The position numbers were made by a program, and so were the translations under genes. From Maratus speciosus (Eukaryota > Arthropoda > Arachnida > Araneae > Salticidae), in NCBI GenBank assembly GCA_963932465.1, contig OZ010799.1, positions 284,900,083-284,964,082 of the forward strand: a stretch of DNA of 64,000 nt. The letters are read 5' to 3'. This document shows, piece by piece, positions 22,383-34,200 of this stretch. How positions within the stretch are numbered: the first letter of the stretch is position 1; every line of letters starts with the position of its first letter. Under the pieces are notes generated by a model that saw only the letters and a program-made list of their open reading frames with translations, was not told the origin of the DNA and searched no databases.

Positions 22383-24349
22383 ATTACAAAAACGCGATAC
22401 TACTTTTTTTCAAGTTATTTTTGCAGAGGCGCTGAAAAAAATCTGGCCAAGTGACCAAGGGCGCCATGATTACAAAAACACGGTATTAGTTTTTTTAAAC
22501 TTATTTTTACAGAGGCGCTAAAAAATCTGTCCAAGGGCGCCATGATTACAAAAACACGATGATAGTTTTTTGAAAGGGATTTTTACAGAGGCGCTGAAAA
22601 ATATCTGACCAAGGGCGCCATGATTACAAAAACACGATATTAGTTTTTTAAAACTTATTTTTTCAGAGGCGCTGAAAAAATCTGACTAAGGGCGCCGTAA
22701 TTAAAAAACACGATATTAAGTTTTTGAAATTTATTTTTACAGATGCGCTGAAAAAAATCTCTCTAAGGGCGCCATGATTAAAAAAACACGATAATAGTTT
22801 TTCAAAATTATTTTTACAGAGGCGCTGAAAAAATCTGACCAAGGGCGCCATGATTACAAAAGCATGATATTCGTTTTCTGAAAGTTATTTTTACAGGGCG
22901 CTGAAAAAATCTCACCAAGAGCGCATTGATTACGAAAACACGACATTAGTTTTTTGAAAGTTACTTTTACAGAGAGGCGCTGAAAATAAATCTGACCAAG
23001 GGCACCATGATTACAAAATTACGATATCAGTTTTTTGAAAGTTATTTTTACAGAGAGGCGCTGAAAAAAAAAAAAAATCTGCCCAAGGGCTTCATGAGTA
23101 CAAAAACGCGATAATAGCTTTTTGAAAGGCATTTTTACAGAGGCGCTGAAGAATATCTGACCAAGGGCGCCATGATTACAAAAACACGATATTAGTTTTT
23201 TAAAATTTATTTTTACAGAGGCGCTGAAAAAATCTGACCAAGGGCGCCATGATTACAAAAACACGATATTAGTTTTTTGAAATTTATTTTTACAGAGGCG
23301 CTGAAAAAAAATCTGACCAAGGGCGCCATTATTACGTAAACACGATATTAGTTTTTTTAAAGTTATTTTTACAGAATCGCTAAAAAAATCTGTCCAAAGG
23401 CACCATGATTAGAGAAACATGATGATAGTTTTTTGAAAGGGATTTTTACAGAGGCGCTGCAAAAATATCTGACCAAGGGCGCCATGATTACAAAAACACG
23501 ATATTAGTTTTTTAAAACTTATTTTTACAGAGGCGCTGAAAAAATCTGACCAAGGGCGCCATGATTACAAAAGCATGATATTAGTTTTCTGAAAGTTATT
23601 TTTACAGGGCGCTGAAAAAATCTCACCAAGAGCGCATTGATTACGAAAACACGACATTAGTTTTTTTAAAGTTATTTTTACAGAGGCGCTGGAAATAAAT
23701 CTGACCAAGGGCGCCATGATTATAAAATTACGATATTAGTTTTTTGAAAGTTATTTTTACAGAGAGGCGCTGAAAAAAATCCTTCCAAGGGCGCCGTGAT
23801 TACAAAAACACGATATTATTTCTTTGAAATTTATTTTTACAGAGGCGCTGAAAAAATCTGACCAAGGGCGCCATTATTAAAAAAAACACGATATTGGTTT
23901 TTTAAACTTATTTTTTCAGAGGCCCTAAAAAAATCTGTCCAAGGGCGCCATGATTAGAGAAACACGATGATAGTTTTTTGAAAGGGATTTTTACAGAGGG
24001 GCTGAAAAAAAATCTAACTAAGGGCGCCGTGATTAAAAAATACGATATTAAGTTTTTGAAATTTATTTTTACAGAGGCGCTAAAAAAATTCTCTGCAAGA
24101 ACGCCATGATTAGAAAAACACGATAATAGTTTTTTGAAAAGCATTTTTACAGAGGCACTGAAAAAAATCTGACCAAGGGCGCCATGATTACAAAAACACG
24201 ATATTAGTTTTTTGAAATTTATTTTTACAGAGGCGTTGAAAAAATCTGACGAAGGGCGCCATTATTACGAAAACACAATATTAGTTTTTTTTTAAACTTA
24301 TTTTTACAGAGGCGCTAAAAAAATTGTCCAAGGGCGCCATGATTACCAA
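22383..24349 (+). repeat. Minisatellite, about 77-bp unit, about 25 copies
   Basis: Each unit reads roughly: ctgaccaagggcgccatg, attacaaaaacacgatatta, gttttttgaaa, ttatttttacagaggcgct, gaaaaaat. Unit variants recur in the same order (units with gatgatagttttttgaaaggg, or gcatgatattrgttttctg, appear more than once), so multi-unit blocks have been copied as well as single units. A pyrimidine-rich tttttacag followed by aggcgct occurs in nearly every unit. Unit length is not a multiple of three and no frame persists. Confidence 0.92.
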
Positions 24350-24760
24350 AGCCGCCTCTGACAAAGGGACCAAATGAAATTAAAATGAAAATCTCCTGTC
24401 TTAAATTGACATTTTTTTTTTGTTTTGTTTTTTGTACTTTCACAAAAAACAGAAATACCAAATTAACCGGGCAGCCACCCAGGGCGCTGAATATTTGACA
24501 GAAAATATACTAAATACATCATTAATACCAATATTAATTTATGTAGAAGTTACTATTCTTCGGGGTACTGAATAAAATCTAGACCAGGGCGCCATGACTA
24601 TCAAAGTCTCTGTGAATGAATTCATTTAAAATGAGAATATGTTTCTTATACAGTGTTTCGTCGTTTATACTTGCACAAAAGGCAAAAATACAAAAATACC
24701 TCACAACACCAGGGGCGCTAAATACTTAGACGCAGAAAATATGCAAACGTATTAGACGCA
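24350..24760 (+). repeat. Diverged 240-bp direct repeat at the edge of the minisatellite
   Basis: The stretches beginning at about 24347 and 24590 share, in order, gccatgatta/gccatgacta-ccaaag, gcctctg/gtctctg, attaaaatgaaaat/atttaaaatgagaat, tttgtactttcacaaaa/tttatacttgcacaaaa, gaaatac/aaaatac and agggcgctgaat/ggggcgctaaat. The gggcgc and gccatgatta phrases are those of the 77-bp unit, suggesting that array grew from part of this longer repeat. Confidence 0.55.
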
Positions 24761-25084
24761 GACTTATTAGACACTTATTAGAAGCATTCCTAGAACAGAA
24801 ATTATTTAGGCATATATCTAAATAAGTGAGTACTTAATACTATTTTTCTTAGAATTTATCATTAGTACAGGCTTTGAAACAAAGTCTGGTCCTGGATACA
24901 ATGTGTAACAATGGCATATCTGATTGTCGATAACTTATGTTATCTCGAAATTGGTTTATCTAATTGTCTTTGATCACACATAGTTTGCTTATGCTATACT
25001 TTAAAAAATAAAAAGCATTACTTTTTAATTTTCCAAATGAAAATCTTTGAAAATTTTATGCCTTTCAAAATGCGTGCTTAAAAA

Positions 25085-25115
<31 letters not shown>

Positions 25116-25439
25116 GAAAAGGAGAAAAAAAAAGACAAAAGTGACGTTGGGCGCGCCGGGTATTTGCCTCGTTGCCCGGTGGGCCAGTACGACCCTGTTT
25201 ACATTAAACGTGCTTATAAAAAGTGTGTGTCCATGTGGCCTAAGTCAGTCTGTGGTTCTTTATCTCAGAACCTTGTGAATTCAACAAACTTTATTTAAAG
25301 AACAATAAAAAGCATAAAAATACAAATACAAACTACATCACATAAAAAGTGATGGGGATTAAAACACAATAACATTAAAAAATGCAATTTATCTGGCTAA
25401 ACAGTGGGTATGACTATCTTTGACGACTCCCTGAACCCT
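24761..25439. other. Non-coding with an A-rich run
   Basis: An interrupted A-run at 25081-25135 precedes a short GC-rich patch (25145-25185). An 83-codon plus-strand frame crosses the A-run as poly-lysine; I do not regard it as a gene. Confidence 0.4.
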
Positions 25440-25680
25440 GGAGAATTTGTCTCATGCATTCAAAATAGATGTCCAGTGAAAACAAGATAGTTTAGCTGAC
25501 TATTATTCGTCTGATCACTTTAGCATATTTGTAAGCACATATTCAACATATCACTATCATTTGAAGGGTTCCAGGATCCAAGAGAGCCGACAACAATCGA
25601 TTTGACCTTACAGTGCAATTGTTCACACTCAACTCCTTGGCAAGATCTTCATACTTAGCGAGTTCCGGACTGATAAAAGC
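25440..25680 (-). pseudogene. Decayed fragment resembling the C-terminal endonuclease region of R2-like retrotransposons
   Basis: Read on the minus strand, three overlapping frames give ELAKYEDLAKELSVNNCTV, then (after a frameshift) KVKSIVVGSLGSWNPSND, then (after another) YAKVIRRIIVS, a stop, and TILFSLDIYFECMRQ. This series has the look of the C-terminal domain of R2-type ORFs, where a VVGxLG strand is followed by a xYAxxMRKLxVS-type helix. Two frameshifts and a stop show it is dead. Assignment is from memory of the family pattern and should be treated as probable, not certain. A hAT-like element begins 22 bp to the right. Confidence 0.5.
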
Positions 25681-25701
25681 TCAACATTTATTGCACGCTT
25701 G

Positions 25702-26347
25702 CAGTGACCCGGAGCTGAACAATTTTTGATGCTCCAGCTCCGCTCCTAGATAAAACACTGTGGCTCCGGCTCCAACTTTGCGCTTTTGAGTTGCAGATTT
25801 TAATTTACACATTTAATTTTTTGCTCACAAATTCTTTCTTCCTTTACCTTCATTAAAGATCTGAACAGAATGCATTTTTCTTCTCATCAAACTTGAAACG
25901 TTTGTTCAGAAAATATGACATCTTTTAGCTTTTGCTTTTAAAATAGAAAGTTTGGTGGAATTTTAAGCACAAAAATCTTAAATTTCTTCTACACTTTTCA
26001 AACAACCAAAATTGTACAACTACACATGTAGACAACAAACGGCCATATTTTTCAAATAGTGTTGTCACCTGGCTCAAGTAGAAAGTAGAAGTAAAGTAGT
26101 GTTACCATGTTTTGAGAAGTTTTCAATCTCTAATTTAAAAAAAAAAACCCTCAAAAGGATATAATTAAAATACTGAATAATGATGTAAGTAAAATATTTT
26201 AAGCCTGGAAATTTAAAAGACTGAAAAAAAAAAAAAAAAAGATTTAAAAGAATATTAAAAACTAAAGGAGCCCTGGAGCAGGGGAAAATTAAGAGCTCCA
26301 GCTCCAGGGAAAACACAGCTCCGGAGCTCTCCGGCTCCAGCTCTCTG
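25702..26347. mobile_element. hAT-like non-autonomous element, 646 bp
   Basis: Termini CAGTGACCCGGAGCTG and, inverted, CAGAGAGCTGGAGCCGG. Flanks cacgcttg (25694-25701) and catgcttg (26348-26355) match at 7 of 8 bases, the size of a hAT target-site duplication. Subterminal regions are full of gctcc/ggagc motifs in both orientations (e.g. 25731-25775, 26268-26342), typical of hAT transposase-binding clusters. The interior is AT-rich without a transposase frame. Confidence 0.75.
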
Positions 26348-26355
26348 CATGCTTG

Positions 26356-27121
26356 TAAAATAAAAATAATAATGTTCTTATAATTTAGCCTACTCTTTCG
26401 ACATGTTCATGAAAGATGTCTAAACAAATTTTTAAAATCTCTGCTTCACTAGCACAAATTTATTCAGTCCTAATTCAATTTCTAGTAAGTTGTATGGAGA
26501 GATTCATATTATCAAGCATTAGTGCTACGCTTTTTTCTAATTTTTATCAACTTTTTTAAGTTGACACAGAATTTCTATGTATATCTTTAAATCCTGTTTA
26601 TAAATGTTGCCTTGCGATTAAATGAAAACAGAACAGCAAATTCACACCTTCTTACAAAAATATAATGAGTCATTGGCCTGAGGTAGCAGCAAAGAACAAA
26701 AGACAAGTTTAATGCAATAATATTTAAATAATAAATAAATTTATGTATGGTGAATTGTAATTACAAAAATAATGTGAAAATATAAAAAGTGAAAAAACAT
26801 TTTTATGTATTGATTATGTACTCTTTTTTAATAAAAAATACATCCTCTCTAAAAGCTTAATTATTTTAAAGTTTTCTTTCTGTTTTAATATTCACATGTA
26901 ACCATATTTTTCAGCTGAGAGATATTTGGAAATATTATTTATGCTTTTTTAATAATTGGCAACAATAAGTGAAAAAAAGTTTTTTTCAAAATATGAAATA
27001 AATCTATTGCAATAGTGAAATTTTTAATAATAATAATAAAAACAGATAAATAATAATAAACTAGAGAACAGGAATTCTGCTTTTTCAGAATTTAGTGTCG
27101 CCCCCGGCATTTCCATTACTT
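26356..27121. other. AT-rich non-coding
   Basis: A short (AAT)n stretch near 27027-27058; no gene or element end recognised. Confidence 0.4.
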
Positions 27122-27413
27122 CATTTTCTTCTGATGGACTGATGGCTTCTATTATTATGAAACAGCCATTATAAATGAAGCGTTAGGTGAAGATGAAAGA
27201 GCAGCCGTAAGAAGATAGAACTCTGATTTTCTGGTCAGAATGGGGGAAAAAATGGCCATAATTTTTTTGGCCATTTCCCCCCCCCCTCCCCCCCACCATT
27301 CTGACCAGAAAATCAGAGTTCTAACTTTTTAAGGCTGCTCTTTCACCTTCATCTAACACTGCATTTATAATTAATGTTTCATAATAGAAGCCACCAGTCC
27401 ATCAGTAGAAAAT
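27122..27413. mobile_element. Foldback element (imperfect palindrome, about 115-bp arms)
   Basis: The left arm (ttttcttctgatggactg, continuing to aactctgattttctggtcag) pairs with the right arm (ctgaccagaaaatcagagtt to cagtccatcagtagaaaa). The loop holds ggccat repeats and a C-rich run (27280-27296). One arm of a relative is at 10915-11143. Confidence 0.75.
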
Positions 27414-27436
27414 AACTCGGTTAAGCGGGACTCTAC

Positions 27437-28230
27437 TGCAGTACAAAACATATTTCAATTTTAAGGCTTAAAGCACACGTTTTATTTTATATAAAATGAC
27501 GTCATTTTATCCACAATCCGCTTAAGAATTCCACATTTACGATCTACTCTTAAACATGTACGGTAAAGCACGCATAGCACATTACTATCACGAAATAATG
27601 CACAAATGCAGCAAAAAGATTCCGTCATTCAAGAAAATCGAAAAAAAAAACCCGTCTATCTAATGATTCATAGATACTTAAAATTAAATATAGTTTATAA
27701 TAGCTCCATTGTTTTAACAGAAATCATTCGTTTATATTTTTTTCAAAATAGCACGTATTTTAATTACATTTTCTTTCGGTTGTTATGAGAAAATGGCAAC
27801 AAAAATATATAATTACTATTTTAGAACTATTTTTCCTTTACTTTCTACAGAAATGGAGTACTTCCATTGCCAATATTAAGCAAATGGCTCTAAAAACTAC
27901 AAAAAAAATTAATATTTCAAAAATAAATAGAGAAAATGCAATTAAAAGAAAATTTTTTTTCCAATATGCAAATGGCTCTAAAAACTACAAAAAAAATTAA
28001 CATTTCAAAAATAAATAGAGAAAATGCAATTAAAAGAAATTTTTTTTCCAATATGACGATATAAAAATTGAAAATGTGCAATGCTTAGAAGTTAAAAAAT
28101 TTTCTATAGATTATTTAATCATACTGCTTTGTTTTACGGCTGGCTTCTGTAAGGTAACGTTATTTTTTGGAATACACAAAACAAGCAAGGAGAAAGAAAT
28201 AGCATACCGTACCGGGGGCTAAAAAAAGAT
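27437..28230 (+). repeat. Dispersed repeat, copy B (uninterrupted)
   Basis: Empty-site version of 13908-15760, about 790 bp, ending near agaaatagcatacc. It has its own internal 88-bp duplication. Short lysine/isoleucine-rich frames inside reflect AT richness. Confidence 0.7.
27881..28055 (+). repeat. Recent 88-bp tandem duplication
   Basis: 27881-27968 and 27969-28055 begin caaatggctctaaaaactac and differ, as far as I can see, by one substitution and one A in a run. Copy A of the repeat has this segment once, so duplication happened after the copies separated. Confidence 0.85.
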
Positions 28231-29142
28231 TGCACACTGCACACTACAAAATAGTCAAACATGTGCCTGCAAGAGATTGTTAAATTGTTATGCATAGTTT
28301 TTGATCCTATAAAACTTTAACCGAACAATTTTGTGCAACTTTAATTTTAAATAGCGCTTAAAATAATTCTTTGATTTGAAAACTGTCTACTACTGAAGCA
28401 TGTTTATCAACATTTCTCTATAAAAGTACCAGTTTTCATATTTTGAAAAGTCAAAAGGTCACAGTAGAACAAATTGCGACAGCAGTTACTTTTTTAGAAT
28501 TGAGATTGAATCGAAATTAGCTCTTCTATCCAACAATACATGAATCTACTTAACTATAGGTACATATGAAATACAAGACTTACCAAACCATGTTATATCA
28601 CAATACAATTTTTCAATTTGATCTCCCAGCAGCAAAATATCTGTGCCAATTTGCCAGTCAACAGTGGTGAACCATGCTTACTATTATAAAAAATCAAAAT
28701 ATATAAAATTTGAAAAAATTACATTCTCAAAAAAAATCTACAGACAAAATTTTATGTATTTTTAAGTTGTTAGATAAGATTATTCAGAAAGGTCTAAAAT
28801 AATCTGCAGCGCCTACTGCCATGCTGCACTGTACTGCTACTGGCTCTAATCCTATTAGTGATTGCTTTTACATCTATAATAGTTATTCCTGCCTTAAGTT
28901 ATAAAATTTTCATAAAAAGGTCGAAAGATTTAATAAAATAAAGAAAGATTTGAAACATTCTACTTTGTTGAAACATTTTGGGTATTGTTTTTATCTTTGT
29001 TTTCAAAGGTTATTAGCAAAGCGCTATAAGTAAGCGTACAAAGTTAATGCTGGAATCTGCCGTAAATTGACACAGCTGCGCCATCTTGTGGATGGAGTGA
29101 ATAACGCAAATACGCGGGTTTTTTGTATGACGTCATATATGA
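28231..29142. other. AT-rich non-coding
   Basis: No element termini or frames recognised. A cgggtttttt phrase at 29115-29124 recurs just beyond the foldback that follows (29659-29668). Confidence 0.4.
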
Positions 29143-29641
29143 CAGGTCTATTTGAAGATATTTACAATTTAAGAGTTATAGGAGGAAAAGCAAACGAAGC
29201 TATTTTAGAGAATAACTGTTAAAATTTTATTCATGAATTTCAAATATTTACTCACTCATGGAAGATGAACCTTGTTTACCAGATTTATTGCAAAATATTT
29301 TTGTTACAGTTTGTTTTGATGAAAATATGTGTATTTGAAAAAAAAAAAAATCGCAATGTCATTTTAATTTCGGGAGAAAAAGCACTAATGCTACGTAAAC
29401 AGTATTGCCTTTTGCCCCGAAACTAAACTGACATTGCAACTATTTTTTAAATACATATACTTTTATCAAAACAATTGTAACAAAAATATTTTGCAATAAA
29501 TCTGGTAAACAAGGTTTATCTTCCATGAGTGAGTAAATATTTGAGATTCACGATTAAAATTTTAACAGGTATTCTCTAAAATGGCTTTGTCTGCTTTTCC
29601 GCCTATAACTCTTAAATTGTAAATATCTTCAAATAGACCTG
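29143..29641. mobile_element. Large foldback element, 499 bp, arms about 240 bp
   Basis: Starts caggtctatttgaagatatt and ends with the inverse, aatatcttcaaatagacctg. Pairing continues through aacctt/aaggtt, ttgcaaaatatttttgtta, and gcaatgtca/tgacattgc to a loop of about 20 bp near 29382-29402. Arms are highly similar with scattered mismatches. No coding potential. Confidence 0.9.
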
Positions 29642-30310
29642 AATTTCATGCAAGCTATTCGGGTTTTTTCCACATTGGAAGAAACTTGCCCACCTTGGGT
29701 TTATGTTATTATTTATTAGAAAAGAAAATGTATTTTAAATATAATGAGCAAAAAGCATGTGTTTAAATTGATGTAATATACCAGTATGTATGTATTTTAA
29801 ATAAAGTTTTGTTTTTCAAATGACGAGTATATTTTTTAAATGATGATTTTATATTTTGAATGAAATGAATGCAACATAAACGCTGGTGATGGGGAAAATA
29901 TTTGACGGTGTATGAACTGCTGCCGGCTAACATAAAAGTACTTTTTTACACTGTTTATTTAATCTAACCCTGTTCATATATATGAAAAGATAAAAAATTT
30001 TAATCGATTTTTCCCTCCCAGATATGCTAGAAAAATAAAAATTATGTACATGGATGTGTTTCTAGTAACAATACAACATTTTAGTATTTTTACAACTTGA
30101 TTATAAATTAGCAAATTAATTTTACGTTATCTAAACGTAGCTGATAAATCCTTAAACATTCTTTATGGTTGTTACAACTGTATATACAAGTACAACAATT
30201 GAGTAAGTTATGTAACAAACTACGATTTCTAAAATATACCAGCTGGTTGGGAAATTGCAAAAGAGAATTATTTAAAACCTTTAAGCATCTTAAACGTGAT
30301 TTTCAGCCCT

Positions 30311-30382
30311 ATAATTTTTATAAAAAAGTTAAAATATTTTTTAATATTTATTATTAAATGTCAGTGATTTTAATACGTTCAA
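30311..30382 (+). repeat. Inverted partner of 37705-37775
   Basis: Shares about 70 bp including tataaaaaagttaaaatatt and attaaatgtcagtgatttta in opposite orientation. It is probably a fragment of a dispersed element present on both sides of the retrotransposon insertion. Confidence 0.65.
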
Positions 30383-30717
30383 TTGGCCCATCCCCGTCCG
30401 CAGCCCTTTTTTCTACTACTTATTCCGACTCTTTTGCGGAAGCCAGATTAAAAAGAAATAATCAAAAATTGAAACCGGACAAAATTAAAAGGGAAATTTG
30501 AAATTATTGGCTACCGACCAACAACTGCTACGTCGAGCTTATTATTAGTCTATAGTTTTCAGTTATTGGCAATTGTTGTGTGTTTCATAAGCCTTTTTCA
30601 AATTTGGAGAATGTTCCGCAATTGGGTTATTTCGATAAAAGTTACTTTTATTTTCTAACCATTATTTAACTTTTATACAGTTACAATTGTATACAGTTTT
30701 CTCATTTGACGCCAATC

Positions 30718-30773
30718 ATGGCTATCGGCCCGATTACGGAAAGTTATCCATTTTACGCTTGCGAAGAACCGGT
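30718..30773 (+). other. Possible short first coding exon (speculative)
   Basis: An ATG in a fair context (gccaatcATGG) opens MAIGPITESYPFYACEEPV and meets a GTAAGAT donor-like sequence at about 30774. A cttttatacag acceptor-like phrase lies 38 bp upstream. No downstream exon was located and the peptide is unrecognised. If real, the retrotransposon at 30915 would sit in the following intron. Confidence 0.15.
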
Positions 30774-30900
30774 GTAAGATAATAAATGTTTAATTGAGCA
30801 TACCACGTACTAATTGTAAATATTTTATATTTTATTCCAATTTTTGAAGTTTCTTCTATACTTTGTATCCTTTCTGCAATGTTATTCACCTGTGCGAAGT

Positions 30901-30914
30901 GCAGGTATCCCATG
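30901..30914. repeat. Target-site duplication, left
   Basis: GCAGGTATCCCATG, identical to 37183-37196, flanking retrotransposon copy 2. Confidence 0.95.
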
Positions 30915-31216
30915 GTTGGTTGGTTGTATATTGTTTAATGGCACAAAATCCCATAAGGGACATGCTGCGCCAAACAAGAATAGACTAAAAACATAAAAAT
31001 AAAGAGCATCAGAAAAGCAATCTGGATGGGGGTCCCATCCAGATGTAGTCAGAATAGTGTAGATAAGGAAGAAAATTAAAAACTAAACAAACGCACTATA
31101 AAAGATTTTAGGTAAAAAGTGCAGAAGTGCAATCTGGATGGGGCTCCCATCCAGATGTCAAAAAAAAATTAAAAGAACAATTCATGTTGTTTTTAAACCA
31201 AACAAAGACGCAGAAA
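30915..31216 (-). promoter_or_regulatory. Retrotransposon 3' UTR with duplicated hairpin and terminal stem
   Basis: Two hairpins with arms ctggatggg/cccatccag lie at about 31022-31043 and 31134-31156. The terminal segment folds around tgggac/gtccca-like and tggcrca/tgcgcca complementary phrases next to the (CCAA)n tail. By analogy with other non-LTR elements these are candidate reverse-transcriptase recognition structures. That role is inference; the pairing is visible. Confidence 0.65.
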
Positions 31217-34200
31217 TCATATTTCAAAGTAAAATCCAGCATGTTTTAAAAAAGTGAAGAGTGCCCCATGAGGTGTTTCCCCAATGAGGTTTGTCAAGAT
31301 TGGGGATGATGAGTTAAAATAGATTCTGTATAAGTGCCGGAGACCCGGACAGTCAGTTAAAACATGATGAATGGTCAGGTAATCAAAATGGCAATGTGGA
31401 CACATGGGAGCATCCTCCCGAAGTAAAAGATGTTTATGAGTGATTCTAGAATGTCCAATTCTCAGACGGGTCAGAAGAACATCGGTTTTCCTTGGATAAC
31501 ACGGAGGCCAGGTCATGATGGTAGGTTTGATGTGGTGCAGTTTATTATTGCATTCTAAATTCCAACTTTCTTGCCATTTACAATGAATAAAGCGTTTGAT
31601 AAGTAGTTTTACGTCTGAGAATGGAACTTTATGGCACAACGGATTAAGGGCACGTTTCGCCGCCTCATCCGCTTTCTCATTACCAGGAATACCCATGTGT
31701 CCAGGTACCCAGCAAAATAAAATGTTATAGCCACGTCTTTTCAATTTATTATAAAAATCAAGGATCAATGAAACATAAGGATGCTTTTTAAATGATTTAA
31801 TTGCGTCAATAGAGCTATTTGAGTCGGTATAAATGATGAAGGATGAGCTATGATGATGAGAGATGTAGAACATGGCTCTCTCTATTGCAATCAGTTCGGC
31901 TGTAAAGACAGAAGTAGATGAATGAAGGCGATAGCTTAAAGAGTTGTTTTCACAAAATATCCCACACCCAACAGTATCTCCACTCTTAGAGCCATCTGTG
32001 TAAATGTCAGTGTAATCATTAAAGTTTGATCTGTGTGCAGCAAATATCTGTTGAAAAACAACAGGAGCTAAGGTGTTTTTATCGTATCCTTTAAAAGGAT
32101 GGAGCGATGTAATACTAGGAGGTCTCCAAGGAGGGAGTACATGCAATGGACATGGACTTACCTCGATACTACTCAGTGGGCTATTATCAGTAATGTTCCT
32201 AATTCTGACACCAAAAGGTGGGATGCAAGATGGCCGATGCTGATAAAGCATATCGTTGTCTGTATTTAGAATGTATGAATGAAGAGGATGGCCTGGATGT
32301 GAAAGGATACGGTAATAAAGTTCTAAAGAAAGTTTTTCACGAATGTGGTGTAATGCTGGTTCATTGCAGACAACATAAAGGCTTAAAACTGGAGAGGTAC
32401 GAAATGCACCAGAGCAAACACGGAGTGCGCTATGGTGCACAGTGTCAAGTTTTTTAAGAACAGAATTACGTGCGGAACCATAGACCTGGCAGGCATAGTC
32501 AATTTTGGAACGGATGACGGCTCGATAGATTTTAAGAAGAGAAGTACGGTCTGCTCCCCAGGAAGTATTTGAAAGCACCTTTAGTAGGTTAAGCGATTTT
32601 TCACATTTTGTGCGTAATTGTAAAATATGTGGTAAAAAGGTTAGCTTACTATCAAATTGGAGGCCGAGAAAACGAACACTGTCCACAACAGGAATTTGAG
32701 TTGGTCCAATAAAAATTTCAGGATCTGGATGCAGATCCCTACGTCTACAGAAGTGAACACAAGAAGTTTTGTCATGAGAAATTATAAATCCATTCTTATT
32801 AGTCCAATTAAGAATATGGGTGATTGCAATTTGCAACTGTCTTTCAATAAAACGAATATCCTGTCCCATACACATAATTCGGAAGTCGTCAACATATAAA
32901 TCACCTTTCACAGAAGGGGGCAATTGACTAAGAATGTCATTTATTTTTATAGCAAAGAGGGTGACACTCAGGACACTGCCCTGGGGTACACCCTCTTCTT
33001 GTACATAAAAACTAGAGAGTACCCCACCGATTCGCACTTGAAAAAGTCGAATGGCGAGGAAGTTCTTAATAAAAATAGGGAGATTCCCACGAAAGCCTAG
33101 GTTAAAAAGATCACGAAGGATCCCGTATCGCCATGTTCTGTCGTAGGCTTTTGCCATGTCAAAAAATACCGACACCAAATGGTTGCGTTTTAGAAAGGCT
33201 GTCCGTATGTGATTTTCAAGATTGATCAGGTTATCGATAGTTGACCTACCTCGTCGAAACCCACTTTGAAACGCAGCAAGGCAATTGTTATTTTCTAAAA
33301 TATGCACAAGACGACAATTGATCATTTTTTCAAGTAATTTGCAAAGACTGCTAGAGAGTGCGATTGGCCTGTAATTATTGGGATTGCTAGCATCTTTCCC
33401 TGGTTTAGGAAAAGGAATGATAATAGAGTTACACCAGGCTTGAGGAAAGACCTGTTCTATCCAAATTCTGTTGTAAAATGCAAGTAAATTATTGAGAGAG
33501 GTTGTGCAGAGATGTTTAAGCATGGTATAGGTGATGCCATCGTGACCTGGAGCTGATAGATGGCTATTTTGCAAACATTTTATGAGCTCTGAGAGAGTAA
33601 AAGGGAGATTATAGTCATAAGAGTTACGGGAATTAAAATTGAGTTGGGTAGTTTCTGTTTGTCTTTTGTATGATAAAAAAGGTTCCGGGTATGATTCAGA
33701 GGCAGAGTTAGATGCAAATGTATTTGCTATGGTTTCAGCAATATTCTTAGGAGAAGCAATTGTTTGTCCGTTATGATTTAAGATTGTGATGTGGTTTTCA
33801 GGATAAAGACCCATACAATTTTTTACTTTTTTCCAGAGGACTTTACTAGAGGTATTTGGGTTAATATTAGATACATATTGAATCCAGGATTCACGTTGGC
33901 TTTTACGGCGCACTCTTCTAGCTTCAGCCTTTGCTTTTTTGTAGGCAAGATAGTTGGTGTTATTGGGATAACGCCGAAAGATGCCCCAGGCTTTCTGTTG
34001 ATTTTTTTTTGCAGCTTGACAGTCACTGTTCCACCATGGCTTCCGGTGTCTCATTCTAGATGATGAGTTAGGTATGCTAATATCTGCAGCATTGATAATA
34101 CACTGGGTGATATTATCAACTGCATCGTCTATGTCACCTTCTACCATATGATTTGTGATTTTAGCATGATTTGTGAAAGTTGGCCAATTGGCTCTGTCAT

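Larger units (their letters stand above)
29642..30900. other. AT-rich non-coding flank of the full-length retrotransposon
   Basis: Contains 30311-30382, which is repeated in inverse orientation at 37705-37775 on the other side of the insertion, and a possible short exon at 30718. No other feature. Confidence 0.4.

Noticed and set aside
22383..24349. CRISPR-like array of regularly spaced repeats
   Set aside because: There are no short identical repeats with unique spacers; the whole 77-bp unit is repeated. The context is eukaryotic, with no cas genes.
25047..25298. 83-codon frame with poly-lysine run
   Set aside because: It crosses an A-rich simple-sequence tract and has no recognisable domain.
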